Source: Methanobacteriota archaeon
GTDB taxonomy: Archaea > Halobacteriota > Methanomicrobia > Methanomicrobiales > Methanospirillaceae
Assembly: GCA_029547145.1 (NCBI GenBank)
Contig: JAKPPV010000003.1
Span: 1-64,000, forward strand
Direction: 5' to 3'
DNA: 64,000 bases
The position numbers and the translations under genes are program-made. Position 1 is the first letter of the stretch. The number at the start of each line of letters is the position of its first letter. The notes beneath the pieces were generated by a model, which made no database searches, was not told the origin of the DNA, and saw only the letters and a program-made list of their open reading frames with translations. Below, piece after piece: positions 1 through 8,174 of this stretch.

Positions 1-1
1 G

Positions 2-187
2 ACGGACCGTCCCGTGATCGGTGTCCCCGTCTCCGGGACGCTCGGCGGACTCGATGCCCTCCTCTCGATCGTCCAGATGCCGAAGGGGGTGCCCGTCGCC
101 TGCGTCGGGATCGACAACGGTGCGAACGCGGCATGGCTCGCGGTGCGGATCCTCGAGGCTGGCGCCGGGCGGATGGGTGGTCATTAA
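2..187 (+). CDS. purE: PurE, N5-carboxyaminoimidazole ribonucleotide mutase (C-terminal part)
   Basis: The window opens inside this gene; 61 C-terminal residues are visible in the frame starting at base 2, ending at TAA. The stretch with [19 protein letters not shown] followed by [15 protein letters not shown] matches the conserved C-terminal part of PurE, which rearranges N5-CAIR to CAIR (or carboxylates AIR) in purine synthesis. The catalytic N-terminal half lies outside, so class I versus class II cannot be judged. purM and purF occur elsewhere in the window, so purine genes are scattered rather than clustered. Confidence 0.82.
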   Translation, partial: TDRPVIGVPVSGTLGGLDALLSIVQMPKGVPVACVGIDNGANAAWLAVRILEAGAGRMGGH

Positions 188-225
188 GTCGGAGCACGCG
201 AGAGCGACGGACAGGTGATGCCAGG

Positions 226-1236
226 ATGGAGCGACATTATGCCCGTCCCCGGCTCGTCGTGAGCCGCTGTCTGGAGTTCGATGCCTGCCGGTACGACGGC
301 GCGCGGATACCATCGCCGCTCGTCGCGGCGCTCCGCCCGGTTGCGGACTGCATCCCGGTCTGCCCCGAGGTCGAGATCGGCCTCGGTATTCCCCGGGAGA
401 CGGTCCGGATCGTCCGCGGAAACGACGGGGACCACCTCGTCCAGCCCGCGACAGGACGGGACGTCACGGGCGAGATGCAGTCCTTCACCTCCGGCTTCCT
501 CGACCGGTTGCCCCCGCTCGATGGGTTCCTGCTGAAAGGCGGGTCCCCGACCTCGGGACCGGGGGGGGTCAGGGTCTACCCGTCAGCGGGAAGGTCGGCA
601 CCGATCGGGAGGTCGGCCGGCTTCTTCGCCCGCGAGGTGATCCGCCGCTTCCCCGACCTTCCGGTCGAAGACGAACTCCGGCTCGGCAACGCCAGGATCC
701 GCGACGCCTTCCTCGCCGCCATCTTCACCCTCGCCGCCTTTCGCCAGGTCGAGTCCGGCGCCGACCCCGAGGACCTCGCACGGTTCCACGGAAACAACAA
801 GCTCTACCTCGGCGCATGCCACCGCGCGCGGACAGGCGAGATGGGGCGGCTTCTTGCCGCGCGGGCACGGGTGCCGGCCGAAGAACTCTTCGCCCGCTAT
901 CGCGAGATGCTCGGCGCCGCCCTCGCACGGGCGCCGCGCCACACCGCAAATATCGACGTCCTCCTCCACACCCTGGGCCACTTCCGCGGGCGCGTCTCGG
1001 ACGAGGAGCGGGCGCACTGCCTCAGGCTGATCGAGCGATACCGTGCGGGCCACGCGTATCTCGCCGAGCCGCGGGACCTGCTCCGCTCCTGGACGATCCG
1101 GTTCAACGAACCGAGCCTGGTCGACCAGACCTTCTTCGCCCCGTTTCCGCCAGAACTCGCCCTCCTGCCCGCGGAAGCGACCGGGAGGGGCCGGGATCTC
1201 TGGCGCAAACAGGGGGCGACCGGAGAAGAGGACTGA
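226..1236 (+). CDS. DUF523-DUF1722 protein (YbgA/TudS-like), third cysteine replaced
   Basis: A 336-residue protein. Residues about 8-150 are DUF523-like: VVSRCLEFDACRYDG near the N-terminus, then a CPEVEIGLGIPR block, then LKGGSPTSG. Residues about 180-310 are the DUF1722/YbgA domain, with FHGNNKLYL and LHTLGHF. DUF523 includes TudS-type [4Fe-4S] thiouracil desulfidases that use three conserved cysteines. The first two are present (SRC, CPE), but the usual SPSCG motif reads SPTSG, so the third ligand is a serine. The start is the ATG at 226, preceded by a purine-rich site, because the longer upstream reading overlaps purE and is unlike the family. Function in this organism is unknown. Confidence 0.8.
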   Translation: MERHYARPRLVVSRCLEFDACRYDGARIPSPLVAALRPVADCIPVCPEVEIGLGIPRETVRIVRGNDGDHLVQPATGRDVTGEMQSFTSGFLDRLPPLDGFLLKGGSPTSGPGGVRVYPSAGRSAPIGRSAGFFAREVIRRFPDLPVEDELRLGNARIRDAFLAAIFTLAAFRQVESGADPEDLARFHGNNKLYLGACHRARTGEMGRLLAARARVPAEELFARYREMLGAALARAPRHTANIDVLLHTLGHFRGRVSDEERAHCLRLIERYRAGHAYLAEPRDLLRSWTIRFNEPSLVDQTFFAPFPPELALLPAEATGRGRDLWRKQGATGEED

Positions 1237-1297
1237 AAGAGGCGCACCGAAATCGGCATCCGGCAGGAGCCGGCATACTCCCTCGGGTCGACCGGTC

Positions 1298-1837
1298 ATG
1301 ACACAGACCATAGCGTACGAGGTGATGGGCCAGGACGGAGAGGTGGAGTTCCGGCGGTACCCGCCGCTGGTGCTTGCGACGGTGAACGACAGCGGGGATG
1401 ACCGCGGGTTCCAACACCTCTTCGCCTTCATCAACGGGGCAAACCGGGCCCGGCGCGAGATCCCGATGACCGCACCGGTGATCACGGCCGAACACCTCGC
1501 GATGACGGCGCCGATGATCACCGCCCCCGGGAGCATGTCGTTCGTGATGCCGCCGGGGATGAAACCGGGAGAGGTGCCGGAGCCGACGGACGAAAAGGTG
1601 CGGATCGAGGCGGTGCCTGCCCGTGTCCTTGCCGTGGTCCGCTTCAGCGGTCACGCAGGGCGAGAGGACGTCGAGGCGGCCCGCTCACGCCTCCTCGCCA
1701 CCCTGGAACGGGGCAGTGTGCCGACGAAGGGGGAACCGTTTCTGATGCGCTACAACGCGCCGATGACCCCGGGCTTCCTCAGGCGGAACGAGGTCGCGTT
1801 CGAGGTCGATCCGGACGTCGCAGCGAACGTGGTCTGA
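1298..1837 (+). CDS. SOUL-family heme-binding-like protein
   Basis: A 179-residue protein of the SOUL family, known for heme or tetrapyrrole binding in eukaryotes and widespread in prokaryotes with unclear roles. Visible family marks are the opening IAYEVMGQDGEVEFRRYPP, the repeated PMTAPVIT and AMTAPMIT blocks, the FVMPPGM segment and the closing LMRYNAPMTPGFLRRNEV. No signal peptide or membrane segment is seen, so it is probably cytoplasmic. The ATG at 1298 begins exactly where homology begins. It is convergent with the next gene, 13 bp apart. Heme binding itself is not shown by the sequence. Confidence 0.88.
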   Translation: MTQTIAYEVMGQDGEVEFRRYPPLVLATVNDSGDDRGFQHLFAFINGANRARREIPMTAPVITAEHLAMTAPMITAPGSMSFVMPPGMKPGEVPEPTDEKVRIEAVPARVLAVVRFSGHAGREDVEAARSRLLATLERGSVPTKGEPFLMRYNAPMTPGFLRRNEVAFEVDPDVAANVV

Positions 1838-1850
1838 AAACGGAGGGAGC

Positions 1851-4616
1851 TCAGGTCGCCCTGACGTAGCCCGTCCGCTGGACGGTCTCGGTCGACCCGT
1901 CCGTGTAGGTCAGCTTCACCAGCGGCGAGAAGGTCCCCTTCGCCGGGTAGTAGAAGCTCGGGTTCACGACGCGGGAGTTCCAGGTGTTCATGTGCCCCAC
2001 AGCGTCGAACGACCACCAGGCCGACTTCACGGTCTTCCCGCTCGCCGGAATCACCGAGAACTTCACGCTGCCGCCCTTCGGAACCGTCACCGGCGACGCC
2101 GTGAAGGTGGCCCCGCCGGACGGCGCGGGCGTCGTCGGCGTCGTGATCACCGTGGTCGGGGGCTGCGTCCCGGCCCTTCTGAACTCCATGTAGTCCAGGT
2201 TGAACGAGCTTGAGACGCCCGTCTCGACCCTGACCGTGTTCCGGCCCGCGTGCATCCGGACGGCTGGGAGCGTGACCGTCGTCCAGGTGCCGAACGAACC
2301 GGTCGACGGGATCTGCAGGATCTGTGCCGCGTCGTTCACAGATACGGTCATTCTCTTCGCCGTCCCGGGGTTCGCCACCCTGAAGCCGATGACGAAGTCG
2401 TCGTCGCTCCCCGTGTCGACCGAGTAGACCAGGTACTCCTCAGGACGGATCCAGCCGACGTTGAAGTTCGAGCCGCCGCGCTCGATATCGACCGCGTCGT
2501 TCCGGTATGCCCCTCCCTCGTTCGCCACAGTGGCGTCGGCGAACCCGCCGGTATCGTAGTCCTCGGACTCGACACGCCCGGGCACAGAGTGGGGTGCGGG
2601 ATAGGGCACGCCTGGCGTCGGCGTCGTGCCGGCACGCGTCAGCTCGAGCCAGTCGATGTTCTGACCGTCACTCTTGAACTGGAGCGTCACCACATGGGTG
2701 CCCGCAGAGAGGTAGAACGGGATCAGCTGGCTCTCTATCCCCGTCGCCGTCGGCATCGGGGTCTGCGTGACCGTCACCCCGGGCGTGGACCAGGGAGGGA
2801 AGTCGAACGTTGAGCCCAGGGTGACGGTTACGTACCGGCCGAACGACCCGGTGTTCGGGACCCGGTACGCAATCGAGCGGGCCCCGTCGACGTCGACCTC
2901 CACGAACTGGGCGCTGTTCGGGCTCGCGACGCGAAGCGAGACCAGGTAGTCCCCGGGGCGGGAGACGTTCACGGTATAACAGAGGTGCTCACCGTTCCGG
3001 ATCCAGCCGATGTTCGGCGTCGCAAGCCCCGCCGTCCGCTCGATATCCACGTCGTCCGATCGATACGCCCCGCCGGCGTTACCCGGCGTGGTGTCGTGAT
3101 ACGCGACGCCCTCACCGCCCAGGTCGTAGTCCTCCGCCTCGACCCGGCACGGCACCTCGTGCGTCCGATAGGGCACTGTTCCACCCCCTGCCTTCTCGAG
3201 CACGAGGCTGACCGGGATCGTCCCGCCCCTCGGCGGGTACTGGGTGACGTTGAAGACTGCATCCTTATACCCCGGGAGGGTGGCGACAACCGCCCGGATC
3301 GGTGTTGCGGTCAGGTAGACCGTGACGTTGAGAGCGCCCGCCGAGGTGTTCCCCACCGGGTACCGCGTTCCCGAGAGATCCACGAGAAACACCTGGGCAC
3401 CCGCCGGCACCGTGGAGACCAGGAAGTAGCCCTTATCCCCTCCGATCGGCCCCGGCGTGGTGTCCGGCATCGCGAGCGGCAGGTGGTCGGTCACCCCTTC
3501 CTCAATATTGACGACGTAGGGCTCGTCGCAGAACCCGTCGCCGTCGGTGTCGGGGTGGGTCTGGGAGAAACCGGTCCCGTTCGGGTGCGCCCAGTAGTTT
3601 CCGCCGATAAACGGACCCCCGACGATGTTCGGCCCCGGTGACTTCGTGATATTCAGCATCCCGACCTCGACCGGCCCGAAAAAGCCGTTATCGATGTTAT
3701 CCAGGTGGTTGTTCACGAGCCGGCTCGCCCAGTCACCGCCCAGGCTGACCCCCTGGCCGTTCCCGGCGATCACGTTCGATGTGATGTTGGAGGCGCCCCG
3801 ATCGGACGAGGAGACGCCAATTCCGGCATTCGTCTCGATCCGGTTCCCGAAGATCTCCGCTCTCGCGTGCTCGAGCTCGATCCCGTTCCCACCGTTCTCC
3901 CGGACCGTGCAGCCCCGGAGGACGAGACCGCTCTCCTTCGCCGAGACTCCGAACGCGGCATTCTCCGCGATCTCCGAGTCGACCAGGAGGTTCTCTTCCA
4001 GTCGGCCGGACAGGTCACTCTCGATCCCCCGTCCGTTCCGTGTCACAGTGCAGCCCTCGATCGTCACTCCGTCGCTTGGGTAGGACAGGCTGATCCCGGC
4101 TCCCTCGTTCTCCCGGATCACCGAATCGCGGACGACCACGTGCTCGGCGCCGCCCATCGCGGCATACCCGCACCCGAGCCCGAGCCCGTTCTGCTCGGCG
4201 AGGACGTCCTCGATCACCGTGCCGTTCACCCGCCCGATGTACACCCCGGTACGGCTCCCGTGAGCGGAGAGGTTCCGGACGGTCACATTCGAGATCGGGC
4301 CCTCAGACGAACCGCTGAGGTAGACAGCAGTGCCGTTCGTGGCCGTCACCGCGTGGCCCATCCCGTCGAGCAGGACGTCGGAGCTCTCGATCGCCACCCC
4401 GTATGCCTCGCCCGCGAGATCGTGGTCGAGGGTGTAACTCCCGGGCTGGCTGATCACGAGCCCGATCCCGAGGGTGGTACGAGGTTCACTAGTCACGTCT
4501 CCAGCGCCGGCCAACGCCGGCAGTGTGCCGAGCACGAAGAGGCTCAGGCAGAATAGCATGGCTGCGGTTCCCAGGGGCCCGCTTCGGCGCCCTTCTCGGT
4601 TGGTCGTGGATGACAT
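1851..4616 (-). CDS. Secreted NosD-type beta-helix protein with two CBM6/35-like modules and a PKD-like C-terminus
   Basis: A 921-residue exported protein. Residues 17-37 are a hydrophobic signal or anchor. Residues about 45-380 are a right-handed parallel beta-helix of the NosD/CASH kind, ending in the conserved GPNIVGGPFIGGNYW and DTDGDGFCDEPY motifs. A PEGA-like domain follows (about 395-475), then two carbohydrate-binding modules each opening with a VEAEDYD or VESEDYD motif and containing GGAYR and GWI motifs (about 490-670 and 690-830), and a PKD-like end. The ATG at 4616 has a strong GGAGG site 6 nt upstream; the longer reading is leader. It is likely a cell-surface polysaccharide-binding or glycan-modifying protein. 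No catalytic residues could be assigned. Confidence 0.86.
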   Translation of the reverse strand: MSSTTNREGRRSGPLGTAAMLFCLSLFVLGTLPALAGAGDVTSEPRTTLGIGLVISQPGSYTLDHDLAGEAYGVAIESSDVLLDGMGHAVTATNGTAVYLSGSSEGPISNVTVRNLSAHGSRTGVYIGRVNGTVIEDVLAEQNGLGLGCGYAAMGGAEHVVVRDSVIRENEGAGISLSYPSDGVTIEGCTVTRNGRGIESDLSGRLEENLLVDSEIAENAAFGVSAKESGLVLRGCTVRENGGNGIELEHARAEIFGNRIETNAGIGVSSSDRGASNITSNVIAGNGQGVSLGGDWASRLVNNHLDNIDNGFFGPVEVGMLNITKSPGPNIVGGPFIGGNYWAHPNGTGFSQTHPDTDGDGFCDEPYVVNIEEGVTDHLPLAMPDTTPGPIGGDKGYFLVSTVPAGAQVFLVDLSGTRYPVGNTSAGALNVTVYLTATPIRAVVATLPGYKDAVFNVTQYPPRGGTIPVSLVLEKAGGGTVPYRTHEVPCRVEAEDYDLGGEGVAYHDTTPGNAGGAYRSDDVDIERTAGLATPNIGWIRNGEHLCYTVNVSRPGDYLVSLRVASPNSAQFVEVDVDGARSIAYRVPNTGSFGRYVTVTLGSTFDFPPWSTPGVTVTQTPMPTATGIESQLIPFYLSAGTHVVTLQFKSDGQNIDWLELTRAGTTPTPGVPYPAPHSVPGRVESEDYDTGGFADATVANEGGAYRNDAVDIERGGSNFNVGWIRPEEYLVYSVDTGSDDDFVIGFRVANPGTAKRMTVSVNDAAQILQIPSTGSFGTWTTVTLPAVRMHAGRNTVRVETGVSSSFNLDYMEFRRAGTQPPTTVITTPTTPAPSGGATFTASPVTVPKGGSVKFSVIPASGKTVKSAWWSFDAVGHMNTWNSRVVNPSFYYPAKGTFSPLVKLTYTDGSTETVQRTGYVRAT

Positions 4617-4633
4617 CTCCTTCCTCCAGCCGC

Positions 4634-4649
4634 TCCGCTCCGGAGCGGA
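4634..4649. repeat. 16-bp perfect palindrome in the leader of the beta-helix protein gene
   Basis: TCCGCTCCGGAGCGGA is a perfect inverted repeat lying 17 nt upstream of the start codon at 4616, just before its ribosome binding site. It could form a hairpin that hides or sets off the ribosome site, or act as an operator; this is inference. Confidence 0.6.
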
Positions 4650-4758
4650 ACTATTGGTTCGCTGTCCCCGCGCGAAGGGGTGGCTCGGCGCCCGGCAACA
4701 CCGCCGCGAAAGAGAGTCTGTCACTCCACGCGCGATTAGGGTAGGTTCACTTTGAATC

Positions 4759-4768
4759 TAATAATAGT
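4759..4768 (-). promoter_or_regulatory. Probable TATA box of the beta-helix protein gene
   Basis: Read on the minus strand, ACTATTATTA is an AT-rich island in GC-rich sequence. A start about 25 nt downstream would give a leader of roughly 120 nt, long for this genome, containing the palindrome at 4634-4649. Nothing else was found in the 4617-4854 gap. Confidence 0.5.
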
Positions 4769-4854
4769 TTCGATACGAAAATTCGGTGTATGACAAAACG
4801 TGGAGGGATGGGACCGCCACGCCCCTGTCGAGAAGGGGAGCGAAAGACCAAAGG

Positions 4855-5712
4855 TCAGCCCTCGCGGACCACGACGACCCGCCACCCGACCCCGTGGATG
4901 CCCACGGTATCCCAGGTCGCCTGTTCTGTCACCACCGGCCCCCCGCCCGTCCGGTTGAACGTGTAGGTGCCGTTCCCCGACGGCTCGGTCGCCATCCGCC
5001 CGGCAAGTGCCCGGAGCTCGACAGACCCCGCGTACGCGGGGTCGGTCAGCACGTTCTTTCCGATCCTGTCGAGATCGGGGTCGTAGAGGACGCGCCCGTC
5101 CGTCTGCATCGCCCAGGCAGAGAGCGTCGTCCCGGAGACCGCACGGTCGATCCGGTCCGCGAGCAGCATCGAGGGGTCGAAGGCGACCGAGACGATCCCC
5201 CTGAACGACCCGTCCGACCCGGTGACCGGGTGCGCCAGTACGGCCGCGTCGAACCCCTCGGTCGTGGTGAAGATCGGGGAGACCATGGGCCGGCGGTCCC
5301 GCAGCATCGCCTGGACGTGGGCCTGGTCAGCCAGGCTCGTCCCGATCATGCGGGCGTACTCCACGGGCATCGCGGCGGCGACCCGCCCGGCGGGGTCGAT
5401 CGAGATGGCGTCCGCGACGTGCGGTGAGAAGGCGGCGGCCCGTTCGAGCGACGCGTTCGCCTCCGGGCCGGAGAGGCCGGACCGCCCGAGCTCGGCGGCG
5501 GCGGTCGCAACGCTCGTGTCCATCGCGCCCAGCGTCGCATTGACATCGCCGACGATCGTGGCCAGTACGGCCGCCGGGTCGGCGTCGACGGGCGGCCCCC
5601 CCGTCGTCGGGACCGCGGGTGAGGGGGGGTTCGGTCCGGAGAGAGAGGTGCACCCGGACGCGAGCAGAGCGGCCAGGGCGAACAGCAGGCAGGGCAGGAT
5701 CCGGGGGTCCAT
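4855..5712 (-). CDS. Lipoprotein with dCache/PDC-like sensor domain
   Basis: A 285-residue lipoprotein. The N-terminus MDPRILPCLLFALAALLASGC ends in a lipobox (ASGC), so the mature protein should be lipid-anchored outside the membrane. Residues about 45-285 look like the extracellular PDC/dCache sensor fold of chemoreceptors and kinases: the helical start, then AISIDPAGRVAAAMP, GTSLADQAHVQ, VSPIFTTTEGFDAAVLAHPV and the GRVLYDPDLDRIGKNVL region. There is no transmembrane relay, kinase or methyl-accepting domain, so it would be a stand-alone ligand-binding lipoprotein. It lies in tandem behind the beta-helix protein gene, 238 bp apart. Ligand unknown. Confidence 0.8.
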   Translation of the reverse strand: MDPRILPCLLFALAALLASGCTSLSGPNPPSPAVPTTGGPPVDADPAAVLATIVGDVNATLGAMDTSVATAAAELGRSGLSGPEANASLERAAAFSPHVADAISIDPAGRVAAAMPVEYARMIGTSLADQAHVQAMLRDRRPMVSPIFTTTEGFDAAVLAHPVTGSDGSFRGIVSVAFDPSMLLADRIDRAVSGTTLSAWAMQTDGRVLYDPDLDRIGKNVLTDPAYAGSVELRALAGRMATEPSGNGTYTFNRTGGGPVVTEQATWDTVGIHGVGWRVVVVREG

Positions 5713-5760
5713 GGAGATGGTTGGTCGTCCGGTACAGATAATCCCGGCGGAACGGTCGCC

Positions 5761-7044
5761 TCACTCCGGCAGGTGCGGCCCCGACCTCGGGAGAAGGTCC
5801 CCGGCGAGCCGGACGGCGCAGAGGTCCCCGCACATCGAGCAGGTCTCCAGGGCCCCGTCGCGCTCGTGGATCCGGCGGGCGTGCGCGGGGAAGAGGGCGA
5901 GCCGGAACTGCTCCTCCCAGTCGAGCCGGCGCCGGGCATCGCCCATCCGCGCCTCCTGCCGGGCGGCGGAGCCGGTCGGGAGGCGGGAGAGCGTCCCCAC
6001 GTGGGCGGCGAGGCGCGCCACCCGGGTCCCCTCGACGATGTCGTCCCGGTCGGGCAGGGCCAGGTGTTCGGCCGGAGAGACCATGCAGAGGAAGTCGGCC
6101 CCGTGCTGGCAGGCGACCGCCCCCCCGATCGCCGCCGCCACGTGGTCGTAGCCCGCCGCGAGGTCGGTCACCAGCGGGCCGAGCAGGTAGAGCGGTGCGT
6201 CGTCGGTCAGCTCCTTGATCATCCGGACGTTGTATCCCACCTGGTCGAGGGGCATGTGCCCGGGCCCCTCGATCATCCGCTCGACGCCGGCGGCGAGCGC
6301 CTGCTTCGCGAGCCGCCCGAGCGTCAGGTACTCGGTCGCCTTCGCGAGCCGCCCGGCGTCGGACCAGCACCCGGGCCGCATCCCGTCGCCGAGCGAGAGG
6401 ACGACGCCGTACTCCCGCAGGATCTCGCAGAGATAGTCGAACTCGGCAAAGAGCGGGTTCTCCTCCCCCCGTTCCACCATCATCACCGTGTGGAACGCGC
6501 CTCCCCGGGAGACGACGCCCATCACCCTCGGGTCGTCCACCAGGGCCCGGTACGCGTCCCGGTTCACGCCGCAGTGGAGGGTCAGAAAGTCGACCCCCTC
6601 CCGGCAGTGCTCGCGGATCACGCGGAAGAGGAGGTCCGCGTCCACGTCCGCCGCGTTCCCGGCCCGGCGGACCGCCTCATAGACCGGCACGGTCCCGACG
6701 GGGGTGTCGAGCGAGAGGATCGACCGCCGGATCGCCGGCAGGTCGCCGCCCGTGGAGAGGTCCATGATCGCGTCCGCCCCCTCCTCGAGCGCTGCCCTGG
6801 CCTTCTCGAGCTCCAGGGCCGGGTCGCAGCGCGTCCCGGAGGTCCCCACGTTCACGTTCACCTTCACCCGGCAGCCCTCGCCGATCGCGCAGAGCCGGTG
6901 CTCCCGCCGTGGGTTGGCCGGGACCACGATCCGGCCGCGGGCGATCGCCCGGGCCACACGGCGGGGAACCAGTCCCTCGTCGCGGGCGATGGCGTGGGCC
7001 ACCTCGGGCACGGACTCCAGGCAGTCCTCGATCAGGCGGTGCAT
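5761..7044 (-). CDS. thiC: Phosphomethylpyrimidine synthase ThiC
   Basis: A 427-residue radical SAM enzyme converting AIR to HMP-P, the pyrimidine half of thiamine. Family marks are the central VNVNVGTSGT segment, DLSTGGDLPAIR, TLHCGVN, SRGGAF, GDGMRPGC, EGPGHMPLDQ and ACQHGADFLCMV. The C-terminal iron-sulfur motif is CSMCGDLC, that is CX2CX3C, rather than the CX2CX4C of the well-studied bacterial enzymes; I believe shorter archaeal ThiC proteins share this but could not check. The start at 7044 lies 22 nt from a TATA-like ACCATATAACG on the minus strand, so the mRNA is probably leaderless, and no riboswitch fits in the 35-bp gap to the divergent gene. Confidence 0.95.
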   Translation of the reverse strand: MHRLIEDCLESVPEVAHAIARDEGLVPRRVARAIARGRIVVPANPRREHRLCAIGEGCRVKVNVNVGTSGTRCDPALELEKARAALEEGADAIMDLSTGGDLPAIRRSILSLDTPVGTVPVYEAVRRAGNAADVDADLLFRVIREHCREGVDFLTLHCGVNRDAYRALVDDPRVMGVVSRGGAFHTVMMVERGEENPLFAEFDYLCEILREYGVVLSLGDGMRPGCWSDAGRLAKATEYLTLGRLAKQALAAGVERMIEGPGHMPLDQVGYNVRMIKELTDDAPLYLLGPLVTDLAAGYDHVAAAIGGAVACQHGADFLCMVSPAEHLALPDRDDIVEGTRVARLAAHVGTLSRLPTGSAARQEARMGDARRRLDWEEQFRLALFPAHARRIHERDGALETCSMCGDLCAVRLAGDLLPRSGPHLPE

Positions 7045-7065
7045 AAACAGGATATGGCCCGCGGT

Positions 7066-7076
7066 CGTTATATGGT
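7066..7076 (-). promoter_or_regulatory. TATA box of thiC
   Basis: ACCATATAACG on the minus strand, centred about 27 nt upstream of the thiC start at 7044. It lies in the 35-bp divergent spacer shared with the metallo-beta-lactamase-fold gene, leaving no room for a TPP riboswitch. Confidence 0.6.
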
Positions 7077-7079
7077 TGT

Positions 7080-7676
7080 ATGCCGATCCGTTGGATTCCC
7101 GGGCGCGGGTTCTATGCAAATGCCTTCATCTCCGGTTCCGTCCTCGTCGACGCGGGCGTCCTGCCGATGGCGGTCGAGCCCTACCGGGATGCGATCGAGG
7201 TGATCGTCCTCACGCACGGTCACCACGACCATACCGCCCACGTGAGGGAGATCGCCCATCTCTGCAACGCCCGGGTCGCGATCCACGAGGCGGACGCGCC
7301 GGCGCTGATCGACGAGACCAGGTCCCTCTCGTTGCAGTTCGGGGCCCGCCCACCGGGGATCCTCCCCGACCTCGTCCTCCGCGACGGGGACCGGGTGGAG
7401 GGGCTCCGGGTGCTGCATACGCCGGGTCACACTCCCGGCTCCTGCTGCCTGCACGACGAGGAGACGGGCGACCTCTTCTCGGGCGATACCGTCTTCTCCG
7501 ACGGCTGCTTCGGCCGGTACGACTTCCCCGGCGGTTCCCGCGAGTCCCTCGCCCGGTCGCTCGACCGGCTCGCCGACCTCGGGGTACGCGGCCTCTATCC
7601 CGGGCACGGTTTTCCCGTGGAGGAGGGAGGGGACCGGCAGATCCGGGCCGCACGGGAACTGATCCGCCGCCTCTAG
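7080..7676 (+). CDS. Metallo-beta-lactamase-fold hydrolase, glyoxalase II-like
   Basis: A 198-residue stand-alone MBL-fold protein. The metal motif THGHHDHT (H46, H48, D50, H51) is intact, followed by HTPGHTPGSCCL, the SGDTVF aspartate and the YPGHGFP histidine, so both metal sites look complete. Such small proteins commonly hydrolyse thioesters such as S-lactoylglutathione or related substrates; the substrate here is unknown. It is divergent from thiC (35 bp) and is followed after 2 bp by the DUF123 gene, suggesting co-transcription. Confidence 0.86.
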   Translation: MPIRWIPGRGFYANAFISGSVLVDAGVLPMAVEPYRDAIEVIVLTHGHHDHTAHVREIAHLCNARVAIHEADAPALIDETRSLSLQFGARPPGILPDLVLRDGDRVEGLRVLHTPGHTPGSCCLHDEETGDLFSGDTVFSDGCFGRYDFPGGSRESLARSLDRLADLGVRGLYPGHGFPVEEGGDRQIRAARELIRRL

Positions 7677-7678
7677 GC

Positions 7679-8110
7679 ATGGAACCCGGCACCTACTGCC
7701 TGGTCTTTTCGAACCGCGCACGCACCCTTTCGGTGGGCGCCCTCGGGACGGTCTCGTTCCGGGCCGGGTACCACCTCTACATCGGCTCGGCGCTCGGCCC
7801 GGGGGGTCTGGCGCGGGTCGAGCGGCACCTGCGCCTCGCCCGGACGCGGATCGGTGTTCCGCGCTGGCACGTCGACCATCTCCTGCTCGACCCCGGGTTC
7901 CGGGTGGTCGCGGTCGTCACCGGCACCGGGACCGGGCGGCTGGAATGCAGGCTCGCGCGGACGATCGGCGGCGAATCCATCCCCCGGTTCGGAGCGAGCG
8001 ACTGCCGGTGCGGGTCACACCTCCTGTACCGTCGCCGCAACCCGGAACCGGAGATCGCCGCCGCGTTCGCTACCGTCGGTCTCGTCCCCTCCATCCGGAG
8101 AGGGCCGTGA
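7679..8110 (+). CDS. DUF123 (GIY-YIG-like) protein
   Basis: A 143-residue protein matching the archaeal DUF123 family, a GIY-YIG-related fold sometimes fused to endonuclease III. Visible marks are the opening GTYCLVF, the GYHLYIGSALG core (the GIY-YIG equivalent), RHL and the WHVDHLL segment, and the FGASDCRCGSHLLY end. The ATG at 7679 starts 2 bp after the preceding stop. Function is probably nucleic-acid related but has not been shown for the family as far as I know. Its stop at 8110 is followed after about 64 bp by the hybrid kinase. Confidence 0.85.
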   Translation: MEPGTYCLVFSNRARTLSVGALGTVSFRAGYHLYIGSALGPGGLARVERHLRLARTRIGVPRWHVDHLLLDPGFRVVAVVTGTGTGRLECRLARTIGGESIPRFGASDCRCGSHLLYRRRNPEPEIAAAFATVGLVPSIRRGP

Positions 8111-8160
8111 TTGGAACCGATTCGAAAGACCTATCTTTGCTGGAACAGACGGTCACTATC

Positions 8161-8166
8161 AGGAGG
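8161..8166 (+). promoter_or_regulatory. Ribosome binding site deciding a CTG start
   Basis: AGGAGG, the best Shine-Dalgarno match near this gene, 8 nt upstream of CTG 8175. It is the main reason for placing the hybrid kinase start there. Confidence 0.7.
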
Positions 8167-8174
8167 CCCTCTCT

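Noticed and set aside
7045-7079. TPP riboswitch before thiC
   Set aside because: Only 35 bp lie between thiC and the divergent gene, and the TATA box fills part of it; there is no room for a riboswitch.
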